Assembly (NCBI GenBank): GCA_900547965.1
Contig: URJE01000039.1
Coordinates: 1 to 14,624, forward strand
Reading direction: 5' to 3'
Origin: an uncultured Eggerthella sp.
GTDB taxonomy: Bacteria; Actinomycetota; Coriobacteriia; Coriobacteriales; Eggerthellaceae
DNA length: 14,624 bases
Translations under genes and position numbers: made by a program
Notes under the pieces: model-generated
The model's input: the letters and a program-made list of their open reading frames with translations, nothing else
The model's database searches: none
What the model was told of the DNA's origin: nothing
In this document: positions 1 to 5,990 of the stretch, piece after piece
Layout of the letters: each line of letters opens with the position of its first letter
How positions within the stretch are numbered: the stretch's first letter is position 1

Positions 1-1406
1 TGGCCGTAGTGGCTGTGGCTGCCGTGGGGTTGGGTGCTTACCTGTATGGCGACGAAGACGCATGGAGCCATATCGACACACACGAATGGAATCCTGCGTA
101 CCCCTATTCCCACTATGGCTTTGCAGCGAGCTTTGCATCGGATGCTGCTTCGTCTTCGACGGTGAATGCGGAAGGCTATGACATTGATGCCCTGTGGCAA
201 ACCGATGATGCATCGGGCGTAACCCACGTTAACGTCGGACACGGATATCTGACCGAGGCGGATGGCGTGCCTGCATACACCCAGGCAACCGAAGAATCCC
301 CCAATATCGTGGTGGTGATGAACGAATCGTTTTCCGACCTTACTACCTACTTAGAGGGCTACGAAACGAGTACCGACCCAATGCCCTACGTGCGTTCGCT
401 CATGAAGCGTGGCGACGTGGTTTCGGGCACCTGTGCCGTTTCCTCGGATATGGGCACGGGCACAGCCAATTCCGAATTTGAGTTCCTAACGGGCAATTCC
501 ATGGCATATTTCAAGGGAAATACCCCGTATGTTCAGTTCATTGACGCGGAAACGCCTAGCCTGGCATCCCTGTTAGCTGGCCGCGGATACAACACCATGG
601 CCATGCATGCCTATGAGCGGGCTGGATATAACCGCGTGAAAGTATATGACCGCCTTGGCTTCGAAACGTACAAGGGCGTAGAGGACTTCGACGTTGACTT
701 GGATTATGCCCGCAGCTATCCGACCGACGAGACGAACTATCGTCAGCTTATCAAGGATTTCGAGGAAAACCGCGGTGGTGCTCCGCAATTCGTGTTCAAC
801 ATCACTATGCAGAACCATGGTGGCTACTATGCGTCCGATTACGAATGGCCCGTTCGCGTTCATGAGGTATCGCCGGTAAATTCATACGATGAATCGGTTA
901 TCGCCTACGAATCCAGCGTTCACATGGCAGATGAATCGGTGCGTCAGCTCATCTCGTACTTCGAAACGGTAGACGGACCCACGGTCGTGCTTTTCTTTGG
1001 CGACCATGAGCCGCGCCTTTCGAATGAGTTCTACTCGAGTTGGTTTACCGATGAGAACGATCTCGATTTGGAAACCACCGCGCAACTCCATAAAACCCCC
1101 TTCTTCATTTGGGGCAACTACAATTTGAACACCGAATCGATTCAGAAGGGTTCGGCAGTTTCGCTGAACTACCTGTCCACCGCGTTGTTCCAAACGGCGG
1201 GGATACAACTTTCGCCATACCAGGAATACTTGGCGGATCTTCGCATGGAACACCCAGTAATTACGGCTCGCTACTTCACTACCGCATTCGGCGACAAGGT
1301 AGGCACGACGCCTTCGGCATTTACCGATTCGATCCGTGAGTACCAGTGGCTTCAATACAACTGCGTATTCGATCGAGCCCATCGCATTCCGGGGTTCTAT
1401 TCATAG
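1..1406 (+). CDS. LTA synthase/MdoB-type membrane sulfatase, C-terminal part (5'-truncated by window edge)
   Basis: The reading frame is open from base 3, so the true start lies outside the window; the GTG at 9 is not a real start. The first residues (AVVAVAAVGLGAYLYG) look like the end of a transmembrane helix, as expected for an enzyme with an N-terminal membrane bundle and an extracellular sulfatase domain. Numbering from the GTG, the metal and nucleophile motifs are visible: NESF (E106), GTGTANSEFEF with the likely nucleophile T152, MQNHGGY (268-273) and FFGDHEP (D332, H333). In LtaS the equivalent Glu, Thr and Asp-His bind the metal and form the phosphoglycerol-threonine intermediate. 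The family moves phosphoglycerol or related groups onto cell-surface polymers or glycans; the exact substrate cannot be read here. No obvious terminator separates it from infA. The family call is confident, the substrate is not. Confidence 0.85.
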   Translation, partial: AVVAVAAVGLGAYLYGDEDAWSHIDTHEWNPAYPYSHYGFAASFASDAASSSTVNAEGYDIDALWQTDDASGVTHVNVGHGYLTEADGVPAYTQATEESPNIVVVMNESFSDLTTYLEGYETSTDPMPYVRSLMKRGDVVSGTCAVSSDMGTGTANSEFEFLTGNSMAYFKGNTPYVQFIDAETPSLASLLAGRGYNTMAMHAYERAGYNRVKVYDRLGFETYKGVEDFDVDLDYARSYPTDETNYRQLIKDFEENRGGAPQFVFNITMQNHGGYYASDYEWPVRVHEVSPVNSYDESVIAYESSVHMADESVRQLISYFETVDGPTVVLFFGDHEPRLSNEFYSSWFTDENDLDLETTAQLHKTPFFIWGNYNLNTESIQKGSAVSLNYLSTALFQTAGIQLSPYQEYLADLRMEHPVITARYFTTAFGDKVGTTPSAFTDSIREYQWLQYNCVFDRAHRIPGFYS

Positions 1407-1448
1407 GCAAGCGGGCGCTAGTATATATGGTGGCCTTGTGATGGTGCC

Positions 1449-1478
1449 TTGCAAAGAGAATGGGTGTTTTGCTAAAAT
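1449..1478 (+). promoter_or_regulatory. Sigma-70-type promoter for the infA/ribosomal protein cluster
   Basis: TTGCAA at 1449-1454 and TAAAAT at 1473-1478 are 18 bases apart. A TG-N element (TGC, 1470-1472) directly precedes the -10, giving an extended -10. Initiation near 1485 would leave a leader of about 35 bases before the infA start. This is inferred from consensus only. Confidence 0.6.
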
Positions 1479-1508
1479 CTCCATTTGCGTTTGACTACCT
1501 ATTTGCTT

Positions 1509-1515
1509 AAAGGAG
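1509..1515 (+). promoter_or_regulatory. Ribosome binding site that fixes the TTG start of infA
   Basis: AAAGGAG ends five bases before TTG at 1521. No ATG lies at the expected start, and the TTG gives exactly the 72-residue length normal for IF-1, so this site decides the start. Confidence 0.8.
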
Positions 1516-1520
1516 CTACC

Positions 1521-1739
1521 TTGGCTAAAGAAGATGCAATTGAACTGGAGGGCACCGTACTCGAGGCTCTTCCAAACGCTATGTTTAAGGTAGAGCTTGA
1601 AAACGGTCACACTATTCTTGCCCATATTTCCGGCAAGATGCGTATGCACTACATCAAGATCCTTCCTGGCGACAAGGTTCAGGTTGAACTCTCTGTATAC
1701 GATCTCGATCGCGGTCGTATCACCTATCGCTACAAGTAA
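1521..1739 (+). CDS. infA: Translation initiation factor IF-1
   Basis: This 72-residue protein begins (M)[12 protein letters not shown] and ends [10 protein letters not shown], the classic IF-1 sequence, and is one OB-fold of the S1 type. IF-1 binds the 30S A site and, with IF-2 and IF-3, promotes correct initiator-tRNA selection in the cytoplasm. The frame continues upstream to 1485, but the family start and the Shine-Dalgarno site at 1509-1515 point to TTG 1521. It is the first gene of the cluster, with the promoter just upstream. A TTG start on an initiation factor may lower or tune its own translation, but that is inference. The product call is essentially certain. Confidence 0.97.
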   Translation: MAKEDAIELEGTVLEALPNAMFKVELENGHTILAHISGKMRMHYIKILPGDKVQVELSVYDLDRGRITYRYK

Positions 1740-1924
1740 GTAGCAAGCTAGCGTACCTCACAGGGTGAAGTGCGCTTTTGTCGTTTGCGAACCCGCGGCG
1801 CGAACGCATCCTGGTGGGGAAGGGGAAACCCAAAGCCGCCCCATGAAGCGGAAAAGAAACAAACTATCGCCTGCGGCTGGGCGTGGTAGATAAAAGAGAA
1901 ACACATTACCGAAAGGAAATTGAA
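1740..1924 (+). other. Structured 185-base gap between infA and rpmJ (possible leader RNA)
   Basis: No gene is visible here, yet the other genes in the cluster are 11-37 bases apart. A nested hairpin can be drawn: TGGGG (1815-1819) pairs with CCCCA (1839-1843), enclosing GGG (1822-1824) and CCC (1829-1831) capped by a GAAA tetraloop of the GNRA class. A second small stem, CGCC with GGCG, lies near 1869-1884. There is no T-run, so it is not an intrinsic terminator. It may hold an internal promoter, a processing site or a ribosomal-protein autoregulatory leader; none is shown. Confidence 0.35.
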
Positions 1925-2038
1925 ATGAAGGTACGTCCTTCGGTCAAGAAAATGTGCGACAAGTGCAAGATCATTCGACGCCACGGCAAGGTACTCGTAA
2001 TCTGCGAGAACCCTCGTCACAAGCAGCGTCAGGGTTAA
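1925..2038 (+). CDS. rpmJ: 50S ribosomal protein L36, zinc-binding form
   Basis: This 37-residue protein begins [15 protein letters not shown] and ends NPRHKQRQG, the usual full length of L36. The zinc ligands C11, C14, C27 and H32 are all present, so this is the C+ (zinc-containing) form and not the zinc-free paralogue made under zinc starvation in some bacteria. L36 is a small late-assembling protein of the large subunit. AAAGGAA at 1912-1918 is its ribosome binding site. It follows the structured gap after infA and sits 19 bases before rpsM, in the standard infA-rpmJ-rpsM order. Confidence 0.96.
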   Translation: MKVRPSVKKMCDKCKIIRRHGKVLVICENPRHKQRQG

Positions 2039-2057
2039 AGAGAAAGGGAACGTATTC

Positions 2058-2426
2058 ATGGCACGTCTCGTTGGTGTCGACCTTCCTCGCGACAAGCGCA
2101 TTGAAGTCGGCTTGACCTATATCTACGGCATTGGCCTCACCACCTCCAAGAAGATCCTCGCAGAAACCGGTGTTAACCCCGATACCCGCGTAAACGATCT
2201 TACGGAAGATGAACTCTCCAAGCTTCGTGACTACATCCAGGCTAACCTCACCACTGAGGGCGACCTGCACCGCGAAGTATCTCAGAATATTAAGCGCCTC
2301 ATGGAAATCGGTTGCTACCGTGGCCTGCGTCATCGTCGTGGCCTGCCCGTTCGCGGTCAGCGCACTCACACGAACGCTCGTACGCGCAAAGGTCCCAAGC
2401 GTCAAATCGGTGGCAAGAAGAAGTAG
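2058..2426 (+). CDS. rpsM: 30S ribosomal protein S13
   Basis: This 122-residue protein begins [21 protein letters not shown] and has the helix-hairpin-helix-like YGIG region early, then [16 protein letters not shown] and a basic tail ending GGKKK, all typical of S13. S13 sits in the 30S head, contacts P-site tRNA through its C-terminal tail and forms an intersubunit bridge. Length is normal for the family. An AAAGGGA Shine-Dalgarno stretch at 2044-2050 serves the ATG at 2058. It is closely spaced with rpmJ before and rpsK after, so co-transcription is expected. Confidence 0.98.
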   Translation: MARLVGVDLPRDKRIEVGLTYIYGIGLTTSKKILAETGVNPDTRVNDLTEDELSKLRDYIQANLTTEGDLHREVSQNIKRLMEIGCYRGLRHRRGLPVRGQRTHTNARTRKGPKRQIGGKKK

Positions 2427-2437
2427 AGGTGTAACTA

Positions 2438-2836
2438 GTGGCAGCTAAGAAAAACGTTCGCACGCGCATCAAGCGTTCTGACCGCAAGAACATCGCTGTT
2501 GGCGCTGCACACATCAAATCCACTTTCAATAACACGATCGTTTCCATCACGGATCCTCAGGGCAATGTAATTTCCTGGCAGTCCGCTGGTACCGTCGGCT
2601 TCAAGGGCTCTCGTAAGTCCACGCCGTTCGCAGCTCAGATGGCAGCTGAGGCAGCAGCAAAGACCGCTATGGAGCATGGCTTGAAGAAGGTTGCTGTATT
2701 CGTGAAGGGTCCCGGTTCCGGTCGCGAAACCGCTATCCGTTCCCTTCAGGCAGCTGGCCTCGAAGTAGCTAGCATCCAGGATTGCACCCCTATCCCGCAC
2801 AACGGTTGCCGTCAGCGCAAGCGTCGTCGCGTCTAA
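2438..2836 (+). CDS. rpsK: 30S ribosomal protein S11
   Basis: This 132-residue protein has the S11 signatures [18 protein letters not shown] near residues 26-43, the central [18 protein letters not shown], and the C-terminal [19 protein letters not shown]11 lines the 30S platform by the mRNA exit channel, where the mRNA Shine-Dalgarno helix forms. The start is GTG at 2438, with AGAGGTG (2426-2432) just upstream; no ATG lies near this position and the GTG gives the family length. Eleven bases separate it from rpsM and 19 from rpsD. Confidence 0.98.
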   Translation: MAAKKNVRTRIKRSDRKNIAVGAAHIKSTFNNTIVSITDPQGNVISWQSAGTVGFKGSRKSTPFAAQMAAEAAAKTAMEHGLKKVAVFVKGPGSGRETAIRSLQAAGLEVASIQDCTPIPHNGCRQRKRRRV

Positions 2837-2855
2837 CTGAAAGGATCGATACACT

Positions 2856-3452
2856 ATGGCAATTAACAGGACTCCGGTTCTCAAGCGTTGTCGCCAGCTC
2901 GGTCTGGATCCTTCTGTTCTCGGTTACAGCAGCAAGAAGGAATCCATCCGTCAGCCCAAGCGTCGTCGCAAGGAATCCGAATACGGTATGCAGCTGCGTG
3001 AGAAGCAGAAGGCCAAGTTCATCTATGGCGTTCTCGAGAAGCAGTTCCTCGGCTACTTCAAGCGCGCTAAGGCAATGCCCGGCATCACCGGTGACAACCT
3101 GATGCGTATCCTCGAGTCTCGTCTCGACAACGTAGTATTCCGTCTCGGCTTTGCCAAGACCCGCAAGGAAGCTCGTCAGATCGTTACCCACGGTCACATC
3201 CAGGTAAACGGCCGTCGCGTAGACATCCCGTCTTTCCGCGTTCGCCCCGGCGACCTTGTTGCTGTTACCCCCAAGGCTAAGGAACTCCTGGTTATCAAGA
3301 GCGCTCTCGTTTCCAACGAAGGCGTACAGGTTCCTGCATGGCTTGAGGTTGACATCGAAAAGCTGCAGGGCAGCGTTCTTGCTCTTCCTGAGCGTGAGCA
3401 GATTGACCTCGACATCAACGAGCAGCTTATCGTCGAACTTTACTCGAAGTAA
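2856..3452 (+). CDS. rpsD: 30S ribosomal protein S4 (zinc-free form)
   Basis: This 198-residue protein has the N-terminal S4 region followed by the S4 RNA-binding domain at about residues 88-150 (MRILESRLDNVVFRLGFA, then HGHIQVNGRRVDIPS). S4 is a primary 16S rRNA binder that nucleates 30S assembly and in E. coli also represses the alpha operon. The N-terminal region keeps a single cysteine (C12), so the four-cysteine zinc site of the C+ form is absent. GAAAGGATC lies upstream of the ATG at 2856. Its place between rpsK and rpoA matches actinobacteria and clostridia; in Bacillus rpsD lies elsewhere. Confidence 0.98.
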   Translation: MAINRTPVLKRCRQLGLDPSVLGYSSKKESIRQPKRRRKESEYGMQLREKQKAKFIYGVLEKQFLGYFKRAKAMPGITGDNLMRILESRLDNVVFRLGFAKTRKEARQIVTHGHIQVNGRRVDIPSFRVRPGDLVAVTPKAKELLVIKSALVSNEGVQVPAWLEVDIEKLQGSVLALPEREQIDLDINEQLIVELYSK

Positions 3453-3489
3453 CGTACGCACTGCGGTTTATTAAGGAGGCTTATTCAAT

Positions 3490-4440
3490 ATGACAGAGTT
3501 CATGAGGCCGACAGTAACGATCGAAGAGGTCAACGACACCGTTGCCCGCTTCATCGTGGAGCCGCTAGAGCGTGGCTACGGTTACACTCTTGGCAACTGC
3601 ATGCGTCGTGTTCTGCTTTCGTCTCTCGACGGAGCAAAGGCGACTGCAATTCAGATCGATGGTGTACAGCATGAGTTCACCACCGCTGAGGGCGTAATCG
3701 AGGACATCACCGATATCGTCTTGAACGTTAAGGGCCTGGTTTTCAGCGCCCTTAACGGTGACATCAGCGAGGCCACTGCGCATGTACATGCTGAGGGTCC
3801 TTGCACCGTTACTGGTGCCGATCTCGAGGTTCCTACCGAATTCTCTCTGATCAACCCCGAGCACGTCATCGCAACTGTTGCTGACGGCGGCACGCTTGAG
3901 ATGACCGTCCGCATCGGCGTGGGTCGCGGATATGTATCTGCCGAGCGCAACAAGCGCACGGAAGATCCTATCGGCATCATCCACGTTGACTCGCTGTTCT
4001 CGCCGGTTCGCCGCTGCACCATGGGTGTTACCGACACCCGCGTTGGCCAGCGCACCGACTATGACAAGCTTGTTCTTGAAGTTGAGACTGATGGCTCCAT
4101 CAACCCCACCGAGGCTGTGTGCCGTGCTGCGAATATCATCAACCAGTACATGGGCGCATTCCTCATGCTCGACGAGGTAGAGGAGGACGAAGAGGGCGAA
4201 GTAGTTTCCATCTTCGCTCCCGAAAACCAGGAAACCAACGCTGAGCTCGACAAGCAGATCGAGGATCTGGACCTTTCCGTTCGTTCCTACAACTGCTTGA
4301 AGCGCGCTGGTATCCACTCTGTTCGTCAGCTGGTTGAGTATTCCGAGAACGACCTGCTCAACATCAGGAACTTTGGCGCGAAGTCCATCGAGGAAGTGAA
4401 GGACAAGCTCATTTCCATGGACCTCAATTTGAAGCAATAG
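3490..4440 (+). CDS. rpoA: DNA-directed RNA polymerase alpha subunit
   Basis: This 316-residue protein has the usual two parts. The N-terminal domain (about 1-228) dimerises and carries beta and beta'; ERGYGYTLGNCMRRVLLSS at 28-45 is the family signature. An acidic linker (EEVEEDEEGEVV, around 228-239) leads to the C-terminal domain (about 252-316), which touches UP-element DNA and activators. R265 and N268 in LSVRSYNCLKRAG match the E. coli DNA-contact residues, followed by the helix-hairpin-helix NIRNFGAKSIEEVKDKL. A strong AAGGAGG ribosome binding site at 3474-3480 serves the ATG at 3490. It lies inside the ribosomal operon, 11 bases before rplQ. Confidence 0.99.
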   Translation: MTEFMRPTVTIEEVNDTVARFIVEPLERGYGYTLGNCMRRVLLSSLDGAKATAIQIDGVQHEFTTAEGVIEDITDIVLNVKGLVFSALNGDISEATAHVHAEGPCTVTGADLEVPTEFSLINPEHVIATVADGGTLEMTVRIGVGRGYVSAERNKRTEDPIGIIHVDSLFSPVRRCTMGVTDTRVGQRTDYDKLVLEVETDGSINPTEAVCRAANIINQYMGAFLMLDEVEEDEEGEVVSIFAPENQETNAELDKQIEDLDLSVRSYNCLKRAGIHSVRQLVEYSENDLLNIRNFGAKSIEEVKDKLISMDLNLKQ

Positions 4441-4451
4441 GAGATTTAAAG

Positions 4452-4928
4452 ATGAGGCACAACTATAAGGGCCGCAAGCTTGGCACTGACTTCAGCCATA
4501 CCAAGGCCATGAAAAAGAGCCTTGTTGCTGCGCTGTTCACCAACGACCGCATCAAGACGGTTGAGGCGCGCGCCAAGGAAATTCGCCCCGATGTAGACAA
4601 GATCATCACCTGGGCAAAGAAGGGCGACCTGCATTCCCGCCGTCTTGCTATCGCAGCACTTGGCGACAAGGAACTGGTACGCGAGGTATTCGAGAAGGTT
4701 GCTCAGGGTCAGTTCGCTGATCGCCAGGGTGGCTACACTCGCATCATGAAGCTTGGCAACCGCAAGGGCGACAACGCTTCCATGGTAATCATGGAGCTTT
4801 GCACCGAGCCGGTACAGCCCAAGGAAAAGGCTGAAAAGCCTGCAGCTAAGAAGGAAGCTCCCAAGAAGGAAGAAAAGCCTGCTGAGGAGCCTAAGGCTGA
4901 AGAGGCAACCGAAGAGGCTGCTGAATAG
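4452..4928 (+). CDS. rplQ: 50S ribosomal protein L17 with charged C-terminal tail
   Basis: This 158-residue protein starts MRHNYKGRKLGTDFSHTKAM, the L17 hallmark, and the conserved core ends near residue 118 (MVIMELCTEP). L17 lies near the peptide exit tunnel on the large subunit. From about residue 119 a 40-residue tail made almost only of K, E, A and P is added, basic first and acidic at the end; it is absent from short L17s such as that of Bacillus. Similar tails occur in other actinobacterial L17s. GGAG at 4441-4444 is the ribosome binding site, one base past the rpoA stop. It is the last gene of the cluster, followed by a strong terminator. Confidence 0.98.
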   Translation: MRHNYKGRKLGTDFSHTKAMKKSLVAALFTNDRIKTVEARAKEIRPDVDKIITWAKKGDLHSRRLAIAALGDKELVREVFEKVAQGQFADRQGGYTRIMKLGNRKGDNASMVIMELCTEPVQPKEKAEKPAAKKEAPKKEEKPAEEPKAEEATEEAAE

Positions 4929-4947
4929 TTTTAGCTTTATAGCTTTC

Positions 4948-4984
4948 AAAGGATCCGTTCGTAGGAACGGGTCCTTTTTGTTTT
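4948..4984 (+). terminator. Rho-independent terminator of the ribosomal protein/rpoA cluster
   Basis: AAAGGATCCGTTC (4948-4960), a GTAG loop (4961-4964) and GAACGGGTCCTTT (4965-4977) form a 13-bp stem with one T-G wobble. A T-rich run, TTTTTGTTTT, follows from 4975. It lies 19 bases after the rplQ stop. Confidence 0.93.
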
Positions 4985-5280
4985 CATGTGCCAACAGGCT
5001 CAACACGCAGCTTCCGATATCCCATGACCCATGCGGCGATGTTGCGCGCCACCTAAGCGCATTTCACTGCCGTCTCAGCTCCATACGACTACTGGGCCTT
5101 CAAAGCAGCAAACATAACCCTATAGAGCCTTCAGCAACGTTCTGCGAAATTGCAATGGATCAATTTCAACAAGACCGTGGCGAAACCGTGATGTTCCAAT
5201 TCTGTTACGTTCACCCGATTACTATGAGTAACGCACTGTATGCTCTCATCGCGAATAGGAAAGTTTGGCTGATTTCACAT
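4985..5280 (+). other. Non-coding stretch before the zinc-ribbon protein gene
   Basis: The frame of the next gene stays open back to 4978, but that extension has no family-like sequence, runs into the terminator and starts inside its T-tract, so I treat it as non-coding. The only structure I see is the short dyad at 5146-5167. I could not define a convincing -35/-10 pair for the downstream gene. Confidence 0.5.
5146..5167. repeat. 7-bp perfect dyad, possible operator
   Basis: GAAATTG (5146-5152) and CAATTTC (5161-5167) are exact reverse complements around an 8-base centre. It lies 114 bases upstream of the zinc-ribbon gene. It could be an operator or chance. Confidence 0.3.
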
Positions 5281-5703
5281 ATGGCACGTTTTAACGGAAA
5301 CAGTAATTTTAAATATCGTATGGCTCAATGGATGATGGGTCGATATGGCATCGATGAGCTCACCCAGGCTCTTATGCTTTTGGGATGTGCCTTCGTTCTG
5401 GTGAATTTCTTTGCGCATTCGAGTATCTTGTCAACGCTTGCTCTGTTGCTTATGGCGTTGGGCATTTTCCGTTGTTATTCGAAGAACATCCCAGCGAGGG
5501 CGCGCGAGTTGGCCAAGTATCAAGAGCTTATGGTGAAGCCTAAGGCTTGGTGGCGCCTTCTTAACAAGAAATGGATCAACCGCAAAACCACGATCTACTT
5601 CAAATGCAAAGGATGCGGAGCGGTTTTGAACGTACCAAAGGGCAAGGGGAAGATTCTCGTCACCTGTCCAAAATGTGGCGCTAAAGAAGAGAAGCGTTCG
5701 TAA
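5281..5703 (+). CDS. Small two-helix membrane protein with C-terminal zinc ribbon
   Basis: I take ATG 5281, giving 140 residues beginning MARFNGNSNFKYRMAQWMMGRYGIDEL, because similar small proteins of anaerobic Gram-positives carry a GRYG-D-L segment near the N-terminus followed by two membrane helices. Here the helices are at about 30-45 and 48-64. A basic linker with W90, W91 and W98 follows, then a zinc ribbon with C109-x2-C112 and C129-x2-C132. The function is unknown; the ribbon is probably cytosolic. The start is uncertain: the nearest Shine-Dalgarno-like AGGAAAG (5257-5263) is 17 bases away, longer than usual. ATG 5224 is the next in-frame alternative. It is flanked by a terminator and the nrdD regulatory region, so it is probably transcribed alone. 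Confidence 0.75.
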   Translation: MARFNGNSNFKYRMAQWMMGRYGIDELTQALMLLGCAFVLVNFFAHSSILSTLALLLMALGIFRCYSKNIPARARELAKYQELMVKPKAWWRLLNKKWINRKTTIYFKCKGCGAVLNVPKGKGKILVTCPKCGAKEEKRS

Positions 5704-5743
5704 CCTCAATTCTTTTGCGGGATAGCATTATCACCATGTAATC

Positions 5744-5788
5744 CACATAATGTGTTCGTAATTATTCTTGCATACTACATATGGTATG
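5744..5788. promoter_or_regulatory. Two dyads about three helical turns apart upstream of nrdD (candidate operator pair)
   Basis: CACATAATGTG (5744-5754) has perfect 5-bp arms. CATACTACATATGGTATG (5771-5788) has outer arms CATAC and GTATG. Their centres are about 30.5 bases apart. NrdR, the usual repressor of ribonucleotide reductase genes, binds paired 16-base boxes at roughly this spacing, but neither dyad is a good match to the NrdR box, so the regulator is open. Confidence 0.35.
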
Positions 5789-5865
5789 TTTCCTGCCCAA
5801 AAATACTGTGCCGCTTAGAAAATCAAGGGGTTATTTAAAAATTTCTTGGGCGTAATATAGCCATC

Positions 5866-5898
5866 GCTAGCTCAACCACTGCTAGCCCAGCGATCGCT
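5866..5898. repeat. GCTAGC inverted pair followed by a 10-base palindrome
   Basis: GCTAGC occurs at 5866-5871 and 5881-5886 around a 9-base spacer; being self-complementary, the two copies can form a hairpin. Immediately after is the perfect palindrome AGCGATCGCT (5889-5898), whose AGCGAT could also pair with ATCGCT at 5863-5868. It is part of the long nrdD upstream region. Confidence 0.4.
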
Positions 5899-5908
5899 AT
5901 AGATGCAA

Positions 5909-5961
5909 GAAGCGACCTTCAATAAGGGAAGCCACTTTCTCATCGGGGAAGCCACCTTCCC
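5909..5961. repeat. Three spaced copies of a GAAG-N4-CTTC dyad just before nrdD
   Basis: The copies are GAAGCGACCTTC (5909-5920), GAAGCCACTTTC (5928-5939) and GAAGCCACCTTC (5948-5959), starting 19 and 20 bases apart, close to two helical turns. Copies 1 and 3 have perfect arms, and copy 3 extends to a 6-bp stem, GGGAAG/CTTCCC (5946-5961). The array ends 29 bases before the nrdD ATG, so it could be an operator array in DNA or hairpins in the leader RNA. Confidence 0.55.
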
Positions 5962-5990
5962 GCTTGGATATATTTTTGTTAGGGGAGCGT

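Noticed and set aside
573..863. Minus-strand and out-of-frame reading frames inside the sulfatase gene
   Set aside because: They lie inside a gene with clear catalytic motifs and show no family resemblance.
3565..4437. Long 290-residue minus-strand frame opposite rpoA
   Set aside because: It is a codon-bias shadow of rpoA, which is complete with conserved DNA-contact residues.
4978..5280. N-terminal extension of the zinc-ribbon protein
   Set aside because: It begins in the terminator T-run and has no membrane or family-like features; ATG 5281 is preferred.
5946..5961. Intrinsic terminator before nrdD
   Set aside because: The stem is good, but the T-run (5973-5977) starts 12 bases after it, too far, and the stem is one of three repeated dyads.
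5909..5961. CRISPR array
   Set aside because: There are only three 12-base dyads with 7-8 base gaps, far too short for repeats and spacers, and no cas genes.
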